Part shown: positions 36,401 to 49,195 of the stretch, piece by piece | How positions within the stretch are numbered: the stretch's first letter is position 1 | How the letters are laid out: each line of letters begins with the position of its first letter | DNA from: Triops longicaudatus | Lineage: Eukaryota; Arthropoda; Branchiopoda; Notostraca; Triopsidae | Direction of reading: 5' to 3' | Length of the DNA stretch: 64,000 bases | NCBI GenBank assembly: GCA_022885665.1 | Contig: JAGQDJ010000124.1 | Location: forward strand, 1-64,000 | Program-made: the position numbers and the translations under genes | The notes under the pieces: generated by a model | The model's database searches: none | Told to the model about the DNA's origin: nothing | The model's input: the letters and a program-made list of their open reading frames with translations, nothing else

Positions 36401-39400
36401 TGCTGTGTTAGTCGCCATGTCGTGCTTTAGTTTACTTTGTGAAGAAGCAGACACGCGTTGTGGTTCAGATGAAGTCACGGTAACGTACTTGTTACCGAAT
36501 TATCACGTCTACCATGAGCTGGCTGCAGCCTCGACTATTTTAACAACAGGTAAGAAGCTACACAGGTTCTTTTTTTAAATAGTTTGCGTTATTTTTTCAA
36601 TCTGTGCATTAGCTGTTAACGTGAAAGATTAATTTGCTGTGGGATACATTTAAGTAACTGGGTAAATTTAATGTAAAACTTTATGTACGATACGAGACTA
36701 ATTTGATAACAATTCAACTTGTTACACGCGGCTTGGTCTTTACAGCCAGCTTGGATTCACGTCTTCCGTGTCAACCTTTGGCTCATGGTAACAAACTAAA
36801 CAATCCTGGGTCTTTCTAGTGTTCTTAGAGCTACATATTTTGTGTTAATACGCGGTATATAGCTTTAAGCCAATTAATTGACCCAGGGATCACTTTTAGG
36901 GCGGGCTGCTTTACAGAAGCGAATCATGGCGTTGTTAAGGAAAATTGAGCACTGTACTCATGGATGTCAACAAGTACGTTTTTAGTTGCATTTCTTTTTT
37001 CTTAGTTAACAATATTGTTTACCGAGAAAACGTAATTTTAGGCGTGGGAAGATACGTTCCTTAACTGGGAAGTGAGTACAAGGAATCTTGTGTCGTATCC
37101 AAAAGCAAAATCTGAAGAAGCGCCAATGGGCGAGACGTTTCATCGCCATGCAGGCAAGCGCAGAGCTTCCCACCAATCAACGGACCACGAGTTAGAGGTA
37201 ATAGTTTTCGAAAAGGATAAATATGTATAGCAAGTTTATTAATTTAAATCTACTTTGTCTCTTATATAAATCTGATATAAAGCTAACTTAATTTGAAACT
37301 GCGTTTCACCTACAATTATTTCAGTTACAAGTTTAATTTCGTGCATTACATTTGCTTTGCTATTAGCAAGGTCTGTAGTCTAATTTTCTTTAATCTCCAA
37401 TTGAATAGGATCAAGTGAACGAGTGGGCCAACATGACAGGGTTTTTGTGTGCTTTGGGTGGAGTTTGTTTGCAAAGGAGATCGCCTGCCTTAAGACACTC
37501 ATCTGGGGCGGCTTCTTCTTCTTCCACGTTAGATTCGCGAAAATCGACAGTTCTTACCCCCTCTGGACCGGATGTGCAATATTGCCCTGTGACACAGTAT
37601 AGTTTCCCGTTCTCTTGTGCACTACTTTGTTGATTCACCATTCTTTAGATTCGTGGGACAATTATTGCGACTTTTGGTGTGTAATAACGAGAAATTTGGA
37701 GCTCAAATCCAGAAGCATGTGAAGGAATTGGTAGGACATGAAATGTCCCCTGCTTTATATCCCATTTTGTTTGAACAAATCAAACAAATTGTGGAAAAGT
37801 TTTTTGACCAGCAGGGTCAGGTAATTTCGTGATTTATTACCTGAAAAGTTTTTTGCCAACCGTTAGTTTCTTTTTTGTTATTGAATATTGTAGGTCGTAG
37901 TCTCAGATGTCAATACCCAGTTCATTGAAAACATCATTTTTATTATGAAAAACGTCTTAGAAACTAAAACAGATCAACCTTCTGAACATTTGGGTGTGAC
38001 AAGTATTGAAGGGATGATGTTAGCTATAGTTAGGTAAGAAAAGAAGAAAAATCCAGTTCGGATTGTTTTAGAATTGACATAAGGGAAAAGCATCCTTTCA
38101 AAATTTTGGTTTTAAATTGTTGTAGGTACGTGAGGCATTTGGACACGACCGTTCATGCGTTACACATCAAGACAAAGCTGTGTCAGCTCGTGGAAGCCAT
38201 GATGCAGAAAAGGGATGATTTGGCTTTCCGACAAGAAATGAAATTTCGGAACAAGTTAGTGGAATATCTCACGGATTGGGTTATGGGAAACTCGCATCAA
38301 ATTGCACCACCGGGCTCGGGAGATGTCAGTGCCATAACAAGGTAACTCTGTCCCCTATTCCTAGCTATTTGAAGGCATCTGAAGAAACGTACGGTGTTCG
38401 TTAACAGAGAACTTGACCAAGCGTGCATGGATGCTGTAGCTGCGCTTTTAAGGGGATTACCCTTACAGCCCGAAGAATCCGATCGTGGCGATCTAATGGA
38501 AGCTAAATCCCAACTTTTCTTAAAGTAAAACGCGCGTGCTGGTTTAAAACGAATTTAAGTTTGCTGTGTCAATATTTTTAGGTATTTTACGTTGTTTATG
38601 AATTTGTTGAATGATTGCTCGGAGGCGTCAGAAATGGAAAAGGAGGTATCGAGAGGTCGCTTAGTGGCTGGCAAATTAAGCACGTTAAGAAATTCCACCA
38701 TTCAAGCAATGTCGAACCTCCTGAGTGCCAATATCGATTCCGGACTAATGCATTCCATAGGTAAAAAGATCTAGAACAATTTCCGTCGTTTGTGTCGCAG
38801 CAGATTTGACCGAAAGAAAACACTGATAAGTTGTTTGGGACCAAACTTAATTAAATGTTTTCCGTATCCATCCAGGGCTAGGATATCATAAAGACTTACA
38901 AACCAGAGCGGCATTCATGGAAGTTTTAACAAAAATTCTTCAGCAAGGAACAGAGTTTGATACCTTAGCGGAGACAGTACTGGCAGACAGGTTTGAACAG
39001 CTTGTGCAACTTGTAACGATGATTGGAGACAAAGGGGAATTACCCATCGCCATGGCTTTGGCCAGTGTCGTTGTCACGCCTCAAATGGTAAATGTCTAGT
39101 GACAGGTCATGCCCCGATCCACACATGGTTTGCGTTGCACATACCACTGTGCGCCATACGGTAGGCTTCAGATGTGGTTCAGTGCTTACGAAAATCATTT
39201 ATTTTTAAGGAGACCTTGTGTTGTACGGGGTGTGCTTGTTAGTTTGGGCAGTTTGAAAAAATTAATCAACTTTGTTTGTAATGTAGGATGAGTTGGCAAG
39301 AGTTTTCGTGACCCTGTTTGATGCCAAACATTTGTTGTCACCCTTGCTGTGGAATATGTTTTACAAAGAAGTAGAGGTATCGGATTGCATGCAAACACTC

Positions 39401-42400
39401 TTCCGCGGCAACTCGTTAGCCAGCAAGGTGATGGCGTTTTGTTTTAAAATCTATGGCGCTTCCTACCTGCACAATTTACTTGAACCGCTTGTCAAACCTT
39501 TACTGGATACGCCGGGAATTAGTTTTGAAGCAGATCCTGCCAGGTAAACGCAATTAGTGTCTACTTTTTTAAAGAAATATTCTTCCACGTTCTGCTCTAT
39601 TTTTTCATACATTTCTCAATGTTCCCCCAAGGTTTCATATTTCTTGATGATTTCTTTTTTCCCCTGTCCAACAGATTGGACCCAAAGGAAAACATCGACG
39701 AAAATCGCAAAAATTTGCAAGCACTGACCAATAAAGTTTTTAATGCCATTGTCTCATCATCCGACAAGTATGAAATTCAACCATAAAAATAAAATTTAAA
39801 CAATTAGTGGTTGCTAAAACGTTTCAATTTTTTCCTTGTTAATAGATTTCCACCCCAATTACGTAGCATGTGCCATTGTTTGTATCAAGTATTAAGCAAA
39901 CGTTACCCTCAGTTCCCTCAGAATAATATTGGGGCAGTGGGGACAGTCATATTTCTCCGTTTTATTAATCCTGCCATTGGTAATACCCGTTAGTCATTAC
40001 GCTCAGTCGTCGTAAATATATTGGTTTATGCTAATGTTATCGTGGCATTGATTTGTGTAGTGTCGCCATATGAAATGGGCGTTATTGATCGTCAGCCTCC
40101 CCCACCCATCAAAAGGGGTTTAATGCTTCTCTCCAAAATTCTGCAAAACATTGCAAATCATGTTGAGTTTAGCAAAGAACAGCACATGGTTCCATTTAAC
40201 GATCTTTTGCGTTCGCATTTCGAAGCTGGTAGAAGGTAACTATTAAGTTGTATATCTGTGTGTATTGTGTCCCTCGGTTGAAATGAAGTGGAAACGAGCT
40301 ACCTTGTTTACGGGTTCTGTAAAATCAGGGCACCCTTTTACTTTAGAATGGCTCACTTAAAATGTCTTGATTGTATTTTGCCTAGGTTTTTCATTCAAAT
40401 AGCCTCAGATTGTGAAACAGCGGACCAAACCAGTCACTCCATGCCGTTTATCAGCGATGCGAACGTTTTAGCCTTGCATCGTTTGTTGTGGAACCATCAA
40501 GAAAAGATTGGGGATTACCTTTCCAGCAGCAGAGATCATAAAGCCGTTGGCAGAAGGCCGTTTGATAAAATGGCCACTTTGCTAGCGTATTTGGGACCTC
40601 CAGAGCACAAACCGGTTGATTCGCAGTAAGCTTAGGCCTTTCCTTTATTCCTTTGTCGAAGCTAATGCGTAGTTTTCTCGCTCAGATGGAGTAGTATGGA
40701 CATGACGAGTACGAAATTTGAGGAAATTATGTCCAAGCACAATATGCATGAAAAAGATGAATTTAAATCCATTAAATCCCTCAATATCTTTTATCAAGCG
40801 GGGACTTCTAAAGCCGGAAATCCTGTCTTTTATTACATTGCCAGACGCTACAAGTAAGAATGTCGTAAATGAGACTGTCAGTTCGATAATCGAAAGGTGA
40901 ACTTCCCTTAGAATTGGCGAAACCAATGGCGATTTACTTATTTACCACGTCATTCTAACCTTGAAGCCATTTTGTAACAAACCTTTCGAACTTGTTATTG
41001 ACTTTACGCATACTTGTTCAGATAACAGATTCAGGTGAGTCCTACTTTTAGCATAATTCTGAACTAACTTATCCATTCGCAATACGTTTAAACTGACACA
41101 GTGACTTTGTCTTATTTATTTGCACAATTACTAACTTAACTATTGTTTGTGTTTACAAGAACGGAATTCCTGCAAAAGTGGTTTGTTGTACTGCCTGAAG
41201 TTGCTTACGATAATATCCATGCAGCCTATATTTACAACTGCAATTCGTGGGTACGCGAGTATACGAAGTACCACGATCGTATACTGGCACCGTTACGAGT
41301 AAGCATTTGCAAACGGAAATTAAGATACATGCCTATAATCTATGTTCCTTTTCTATGTAAAAGGCCAATCGCAAATTAACGTTCATCGACACGCCCGCTA
41401 GGTTATCCGATTTTATCGATCCTGATCAACAAAAGTTGCCCGGAGCTACTCTTTCATTGGATGAAGACTTGAAAGTGTTCAACAATGCTTTAAAACTCTC
41501 ACACAAGGACACTAAAGTGGCTGTCAAAGTAAACTGTTGAATTAATTTGATTTTTGTTTTATACTTCTGCATCGCTTCCTTTAAAGGTTGGACCTACCGC
41601 AATTCAAGTAACAGCCGCCGAGAAAACAAAAGTTTTATCCCATTCCGTCTTGCTGAACGACGTGTATTACGCATCAGAAATCGAAGAAGTTTGTTTGGTG
41701 GATGACAATCAATTCACTCTGACAATTGCGAATGAATCTGGTCCACTGTCGTTCATTCATAACGACTGTGATAGCATCGTCCAAGCTATTATCCATATTC
41801 GAACTCGCTGGGAACTTTCTCAACCAGTAAACTGTCTTCCTTTTCATGCATACGGTTCTTAATGCATTTTATCATCATCTAAGTTATGTGTAACGTATTC
41901 CTATGACTTTGGGTTAAATTTTTCATCCCTTTATCATACGTGTATTCGTAGAATTACAAGAACGCATCTGACTTTTGCTTCCTTCAGAGTTTTCTCATAA
42001 GTGTATGGTATTTTCCCTAAATACGAACGTTCAGTAATATCTACTTACGTTGTAACGTTCTTTATTGCCATATTATTTATTTTTATGCGCACATTTATTC
42101 GTATTTCGTGTATATTTCTTCTCCATTTCCTTTTCAAGTTCAGTTATAGTAATTGCTTTTATTGAAAATCTCTCCAGGATTCTGTCACGGTCCATCAAAA
42201 GATCCGACCGAAAGATGTACCTGGCACGTTGCTAAATATGGCACTGTTGAATTTGGGCTCGTCAGATCCAAACTTACGTACAGCCGCGTATAACTTGCTC
42301 TGTGCCCTTACTGCAACCTTTGATTTACGAATTGAAGGCCAATTGTTAGAAACGTCAGGTATATCTCCCCTTTTTCGGTCAATGTAAATTCATAATCCGC

Positions 42401-45400
42401 TTAATGTCTTGTGTTGACGTAGGATTATGCATTCCATCCAATAACACGTTGTTTATCAAATCGGTGAGCGAGAAACTGGCTCATAATGAGCCCCACTTAA
42501 CTCTGGAGTTCCTGGAGGAGTGCATTCAAGGTTTCAGGGCTTCGACCATAGAACTCAAACATCTTTGTTTGGAGTATATGACTCCGTGGCTTCCCAACTT
42601 GGTGCGCTTCTGTAACTGCAAACATTCCGACGATGCCAAGCGCCAAAGGGTTGCCACAATTCTCGATAAGCTCATCACCTTAACTATTGAAGAAGTCGAA
42701 ATGTACCCTTCCATTCAGGCCAAAATTTGGGGCAATATTGGACAAGTAAACACACTTACCCTTAAAAAAATATCAGTGAAATTTGTGTGCGTTCGTGTAC
42801 TAATTATCCTGTTATTTTATTCTTCGGATTAGGTTTCAGAGCTGATAGACATGGTGCTTGACAGTTTCATCAAAAGGTCAGTTACGGGAGGCTTGGGCTC
42901 TGCCCAGGCTGAAATCATGGCCGATACAGCGGTGGCCTTGGCTTCCGCCAATGTCCAGTTGGTGGCTAGGAAAGTAATCGCCAGGTTGTGTCGTGTCATT
43001 GAGAAAACGTGCACTTCTCCAACGGCCAGCCTGGAGCAGCATCTGATGTGGGATGACATCGCCATTTTGGCGCGCTACTTGCTTATGTTGTCGTTCAATA
43101 ACTGTTTGGACGTGGCAAGGCATTTACCTTACTTGTTCCATATCATTTCGTTTTTGGTGTGCACCGGACCTTTGAGTCTGCGAGCTTCGCTACACGGATT
43201 AGTCATTAATATTATCCATTCCTTGTGCACTTGCACGAAACCTACCTTCTCCGGTACGGTACTTTTCAGTCTTCAACGATGCAACTGTTGCCAATTATTT
43301 CGGTTTTATTGCAGAGGAAGCCAGACGAGTTTTAAATCTAAGTTTGGACGAGTTTTCCTTGCCCAAGTTTTATCTCCTCTTTGGGATCAGTAAAGTCAAA
43401 TCGGCGGCTGTGACGGCATTCCGCTCTAGTTATAGACATGCTGGGGAACGATGGTAATTTACTTACTTTTCATTTACTAGAAGAAAAATCATTGAATTGA
43501 TCGTAATTTAGGCACAATGTTGAGAGAAGCTTCTCGGGATCAAACGCAGACCGTGAGCGATTATCTTTAACGAGTTTGGAAATCATTACTGATGCATTGC
43601 TTGAGATTTTGGAGGTGACTTTTTTACGAATTTGTGTTCTAACTTTACTGAGTGGGTTTTATGTTAAAGGCGTGCGCAAGGGATATTACGGATTGTGATT
43701 GGGTTCAAGTATGGACCACATTGGCAAAAAGCTTTGCGTTCCGATATAACCCAGCTTTGCAGCCCAGGGCTCTAATTGTCTTCGGTTGTATCAGTAAGTT
43801 TTCTGGAAAATATGATTTATGGTTTTACTAGTACGAAAATTTAACGTCAGGAAGGAGTAATCATTATGTTTTTGCCTTAGGTAAATCGATCTTAGATCAT
43901 GACGTGAAACAGCTGCTGAGGATACTAGTGAAAGCTCTGGAAAGTTTTGTGGATGTAACATTGATTGATGCGATCGTGATGTGCTTAACGAGACTGCAAC
44001 CACTTTTAAGAATGGTAGTGAATGCATATTCAGCCTTCCTTGCCAATGGTCTTTGAAATTACACTGACTTACTGCATGCTGTTTGGCCCCCTTTCTTGTG
44101 TAGGAATCCCCCATCCACCCTGCCCTGTTTTGGGTCGCTGTATCGGTTCTACAGTTAGACGAAGTCTCACTGTATGCGTCGGGGCTGGCCCTACTGGAAC
44201 AGAACTTGCATACTTTAGAATCTCAAGGCTCGTTTGATGACAAAACGCTGGAACAAGTTATGATGTCTACCCGAGAACCGCTGGAATGGCATTTTAAGCA
44301 ATTGGATCAAGCCGTTGGTTTGAGTTTCAAAGGTAATTCTGTTCATACGAATATCCGAAACGTCGCCATATGTGGTTGTAGAAATTTTGCTTTGTCGTTC
44401 GGTTTTTCTGAAGAGTTCATTTCTTTGATTACGTGTATTACTGTACTACAAGGAGATTTAACTGCTTGTAAATAGACTGAGTGTCTACTGACGCTGTAGG
44501 TAATTTTTTTGGCTATAGTAAATTCGGGCGCTACACGTAGGCACATTCGTCCGTAATGTAGAAAATGACTGACTTTTGCCCTCTTGTTTAAAATATTAAT
44601 GAAATCCAAGAATGAATAAAAAATCCCTAGCTACATGATTAGAGTCTACCCTATCCGTCTTGCTAGATATGTAACTAACGTTTCGATAGTCATAGCTGAG
44701 TTGCTGAGAAAACAACTCCCATTCAATAGTTTTCATAGTTTATTATTTGTCCAGGCTATTGGTTGTATTTTACTTGATTTTATTTTTTCTCTAGCGAACT
44801 TCCATTTCGCGTTAGTTGGACATTTGCTCAAGGGTTTTCGGCACCCTACGCCAACCACAGTCTCCAGAACTGCCCGGATTTTGTCAATGTTATTAGGAAC
44901 TGTTGCCAAACCCCATAAACGCGACAAGTTCGAAGTTACATTGGAATCTGTCGCCTATTTAGCAGGTAATCTACCTTTGTCAACTCCTTATGTTTATTGC
45001 CTTAACTTGAGATGCAGCCGTGAATTTATTTGAAGTACTGTGCAAAAAATGTTTCTGATAGCGTCGTATTTTATGAGGCAATGCTTTATTCTCTTTATTT
45101 TGTATGTATTTTTTTTTCATGGTGATGAAGGCTCGTGCAGTGTGAAGCATTAAAGTATGAAACGTTGTCTTATTCTTGAACTTAAACTGTACCTCTGTTT
45201 CAGATAGAGCTTCACTTTCGTTTGGCAAGTTTCACCTATTTTATTTTTACTAGGAAGGCTTAATAACTTTTTGTGTTTTCTTATGAAAACATCTGCTCTC
45301 TTTCTAAACCTTGGTATCTTTCTGTTGTACAGCGCTCGTTTCGGTATCCGAGGAAGTCCGGAGTCGGTGTCACGCAAGACATTCTAGCACCCGGATTCAG

Positions 45401-48400
45401 GAGACAAATGCGGGGGATGGGTTTGGGGTAGAGCTCCGCGTCTCTGACCATTTGCACCAGGCAAGATTTTTCTTTAAAAAAATAATCCATCATTATTAAA
45501 ATAATCCGTAATTATCCATCATATCTCCTTATCGCAGAGCGCTCTGGACCTAGCTACTCGTCACAGTCATTCTCATTTAACCTTGCCGACTTCACTTCAT
45601 CCTTCAGCTAGCCACACCTCCCTCTCCACCATCAACTCTTCCCCTCTGCCCATCCCATCCTCTGTCCATACGACCAGTACGACGCTGTCCAGTTCTAGTA
45701 CCGTTTCTTCGATGAGCCATCTCTTAGTCCCTTCTCTCGCTTCGGCTAATGTCGTCCCCACCTTAGCCTCCTCGCCCACAAACTCCACACAAGCCACGCC
45801 TCCTGAGCAGAGAAGCACTACTACCCCTCCTTCAGGCCGTCGCCAAAAATCCTGGGATTTATTAGACCAAAACGCGTTAAGTCAAGCGCGTTTACAGAAA
45901 CAGCCTACAACTCAGCAGGTAATTCACTTGCGTATGACTGTTAATTAGTCTGGAAAAAAAGGGTTTCGAGAGGGGGATAATGCGGGACTTGGAAAAGATT
46001 TCTGGAAGGGGGTCGAATGTGGAACTTTTTTTACGGTTTTTTAAATATTCTGTCGTGGGAATGTGTTGACGTTAGCCTGGGAAATGGCGGAGTTTGGACT
46101 TAGAGGCTCAGCAAGTGGGACTTTTGTTCCGGGCCCAGCGCTCTTCGTCCATGCCTACCCAAGAAGCCACAACTGCTCCACCCTTAGGCAAAGTACGTGT
46201 TTTTCCCCCCTTAGGTGGAAGACAACAGTTTTTTCAAACCCTTGTGGGATATTTTTCCTTGGTCAGTGTGGCTTATGATGGGTGTTACTTCCCGTTTTTT
46301 GGCTCTGCATTACCTTTTTCTTAACAGATAGTATGAGTTGGGGCAAAGGAAGCAGAGATGAATACTAACTTTTGATATGTCGAAAACTTTTTGCATGTTG
46401 AATGTAATGTGTGTTTTTCTATAACCCCTCTACCCTACCAATTTCCTACGAATACCCTTTTCCTTAGAATTCTCGGGCTGTATTCAAAACGCAACGGTCG
46501 TTTTCCGTCCCTACAACTAGAGAACAACGCACCTTGGAACGAGGTCAAAGTGTTAAGGTAAAAAAATGCATTCATCTAGTCCTTAAAGTAGTTCTTCAAG
46601 TCAAAATGCCCATGTAATTTTTTAACGGTGAGTTCATATTATGCATGTTTACATTTTTGTCTGGCAATTTTGTCTGCTGCATGAAACGCTGGTAGTATAG
46701 ACGTGTTCTATTTCACGCATGGAGGAATATTTTTTCCTATAATAGTTTTTAATTCTGTTGTGGTTGTGTCGCTATCCATGTTAGCAAGAGATACAGGCGC
46801 CTAGCAAGGTCATTTATGTTGTTATGTGGGATGTTCTTTAGGGAGATGCTTCACCAACCAAAGACCGGGACCGTAGTACACGCGTATCCGTTTCGAATGA
46901 AAACAATGTATTACTGGATCCAGATGTCTTGACCGATTTCCCGACGCAAGCGCTAGTTTTAACCGTTTTAGCCACATTGGTTAAGTATACTACGGACGAA
47001 GCTGAAATGCGGGTCTTGTATGAATACTTGGCCGAAGCTTCAGTAGTGTTCCCGCGAGTTTTTCCCATTATGTAAGTCACATTCAAGATCAGATTACGGT
47101 AACCGTTTACGTATCGTATTGCCTCGCACTTGTTAATACTGACGAACTTCCAGTTATTTTCGTTATTACCAAAGATACTATTATTCATCATATGCAGTGG
47201 ACCCCCATTACCGCGGTATTGTTTTACGCTGTCAGACATTTGGTAAATTTTTGCTCAAAATTAGAAGAGAGTGCTCTTTGCTTAATAGCGGCTCGGTACC
47301 GGGTTGACGAATTTGTCTTAAGCGGAAATTCGTCTTATCAGAACTTTCAATTGCTTAAATTTTTACAAAACGAGACCGTAAGCTTTCGCACTGGTTAAAT
47401 GTCTTATTGTTTTCGTCTTATCACAATTCGACTTAAGTGAAGTCCACTGTCTTGCTTTTTTTTAAGGTAAGGATAAATATCGAGGCTCTAAATGCGAAGC
47501 ACTAAAGCACATTTGCTGGAGTAAAAGACCGATGTTGTGAATCGTGTCGAATAGACAGCATTTAACTTTTGTGATCTGCAATATTCTTTGAAGGCTTCCA
47601 ATAACAGTAGCTGCTTGTAAATTTGTCAGATGTCACCGGGACAAAACTGCGTTTTTTTATATTTTTTTGTAACTAAGTTAGTTTAAACTTCTGAGAGTAT
47701 GGAACGCGTCTCTACCTTACACATATTAAATCTGGCTTAGCTTACGTGTTTTCGCTTACGCGGTGTTTTCGCGGAATCGGTCTACCTCGTAAATGGGAAA
47801 ATTGCTGTATATGCTTCGTATCTAGATAAATTATTCAGTAACAATATTATTTGCTACTATTATTACGTAATTTGTCTCGATGGCAGAAATTTTAAAACTT
47901 CAACTGACACTGCTCAATTTAAAGACATTAGTGATTTTTTTCAAAGCATTTGTGTATGAAATTTGTTCAGAATTATTACATTGTGAACGGTATTTTATGG
48001 GTGTGTTTTAGACATTCATTGTTGGATGCTCGGATTACCAATGTTCTTTCGTTGTGCCACGATCAAGGCATCTTGAACGCGGTGCAGAGTATTATCCAAA
48101 ATATGATTGCCTGCGAAGATGCCTCCCAACAGCAGTTGCATTACTTGCAGAGTTGTGGGTTTGGTGGGCTTTGGCGTTTCGCTGGACCCTTTACAAAGGT
48201 AAGGGGTCGTTGCTAAACATTTCTTATTCTTAAGGCCTATTAAGGATCTGTAGTACTCCAAGTAGCACAACGTATTTGTCCCTGAGATGATATGTTATTA
48301 GATTACTAAACTATTTGCACTTGCCATTTTAGTCCAACTGTACGGCTGAAAATGCGGAATTGTTTGTGAACTGCTTGGAAGCCATGGTTGAAACATGCTT

Positions 48401-48845
48401 ACCAGGGGAAGAAGGCGATAATGAAATTTCCCAATACCCTTCCATGCTCTCCGTTTCGTCCAACATGAATTTATCCTCGTCGTTATCTTCTCTGACGCTG
48501 GGATCACCCACCGAGAAAGGTACACGTACGTAAATCGAATTTCTCATGGAGCTAAAGACTTGTCTATTTTAGTATCCCTGCAAACCCAGTTTTGAGGCAG
48601 CTTATACCGTGAAAATTTTTTCGCTTGCAGATTACTTTCCCTTGTTAACTCCTGAACGGAGAACACCAAAGCAAACAATTGTTATTTTTGACGTATCGTT
48701 CCTCCCCAAGATGTCTTTGTCCTGGCTCATTCCCGTCCTCCTATTTGTATCCTTTTGCCTTTTCATTAAGTTCTTTATGTTCCCTTCGTTTCTTTGTTCT
48801 TTTCAGTGCAACTCAGGTGCAGTGTTTGATCTCAAAAATTCGTAG
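33422..48845 (+). CDS. NF1: neurofibromin, Ras GTPase-activating protein (about 48 exons, ~2854 aa)
   Basis: Large cytoplasmic RasGAP that stimulates Ras GTP hydrolysis. Exons by splice signals and phase: 33422-33481, 33619-33762, 33824-33983, 34060-34278, 34350-34840, 35084-35274, 35328-35472, 35639-35770, 35839-36032, 36104-36287, 36363-36549, 36900-36973, 37042-37197, 37409-37596, 37649-37820, 37894-38033, 38126-38341, 38408-38524, 38582-38760, 38876-39087, 39287-39543, 39675-39767, 39846-39979, 40061-40235, 40386-40625, 40686-40853, 40912-41034, 41160-41298, 41364-41528, 41587-41826, 42178-42358, 42423-42745, 42833-43253, 43315-43453, 43512-43614, 43670-43793, 43881-44014, 44104-44332, 44795-44965, 45333-45460, 45538-45918, 46106-46192, 46468-46557, 46842-47071, 48012-48198, 48333-48519, 48631-48746, 48807-48845. 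The sum is 8565 nt in one open frame, close to vertebrate length (~2820-2840 aa). The N-terminus MATQKPVEWVSSLIIRFEEQ is diagnostic. The GAP domain (about 1150-1480) has the arginine finger in MQTLFRGNSLASK (R1227, codon 39404-39406) and FLRFINPAI. The Sec14-PH module (~1510-1765) and the HEAT-like C-terminal part are conserved. The segment from exons 40-43 is Ser/Thr/Pro-rich and divergent. The last two exons are least certain. Confidence 0.96.
45461..45537 (+). other. probable GC-AG intron in NF1
   Basis: The join between VSDHLHQ and SALDLATRHS requires a donor reading CAG|GCAAGA and an acceptor ATCGCAG. The in-frame read-through hits stops. GC-AG is the main minor class of U2 introns and this donor matches its strong consensus. 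Confidence 0.65.
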
Positions 48846-49195
48846 TTAGTTCGTACACCCCAGCAAAAGTATTTCTTCAGAGATTGGGTTCAAGTTCTGC
48901 AAAAGAACAAATGCTGGGTGTATATTAACTACTGTGCGCCAAAACATACAAACAAGAGAAAGTCTGTAATCTATTATTGAGAAAAAAATAGGGATAAATT
49001 CTGGCAACTTGGCTCTACCTTCACGCCCTGATACCCCTCATCCTACTTCGCCCCCTACAACTCCCCCAAATCCATATACCTTCAAAGAGCTGTGTTAATT
49101 GTAGAGTTCAATTATGGAAATAATTTAGACATCGATTTGATGTTTTATATCCACCAAAAACACTGTATATGTGTATTCACTGCAAATTTTATTAA
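48846..49195. other. convergent 3' spacer of NF1 and zinc-finger gene
   Basis: Only 350 bp separate the two stop codons, so the 3' UTRs may overlap. No canonical AATAAA was seen for NF1. Confidence 0.5.

Noticed and set aside
45597..45818. Minus-strand ORF rich in Glu/Val
   Set aside because: Antisense shadow of the Ser/Thr/Pro-rich NF1 exon 41.
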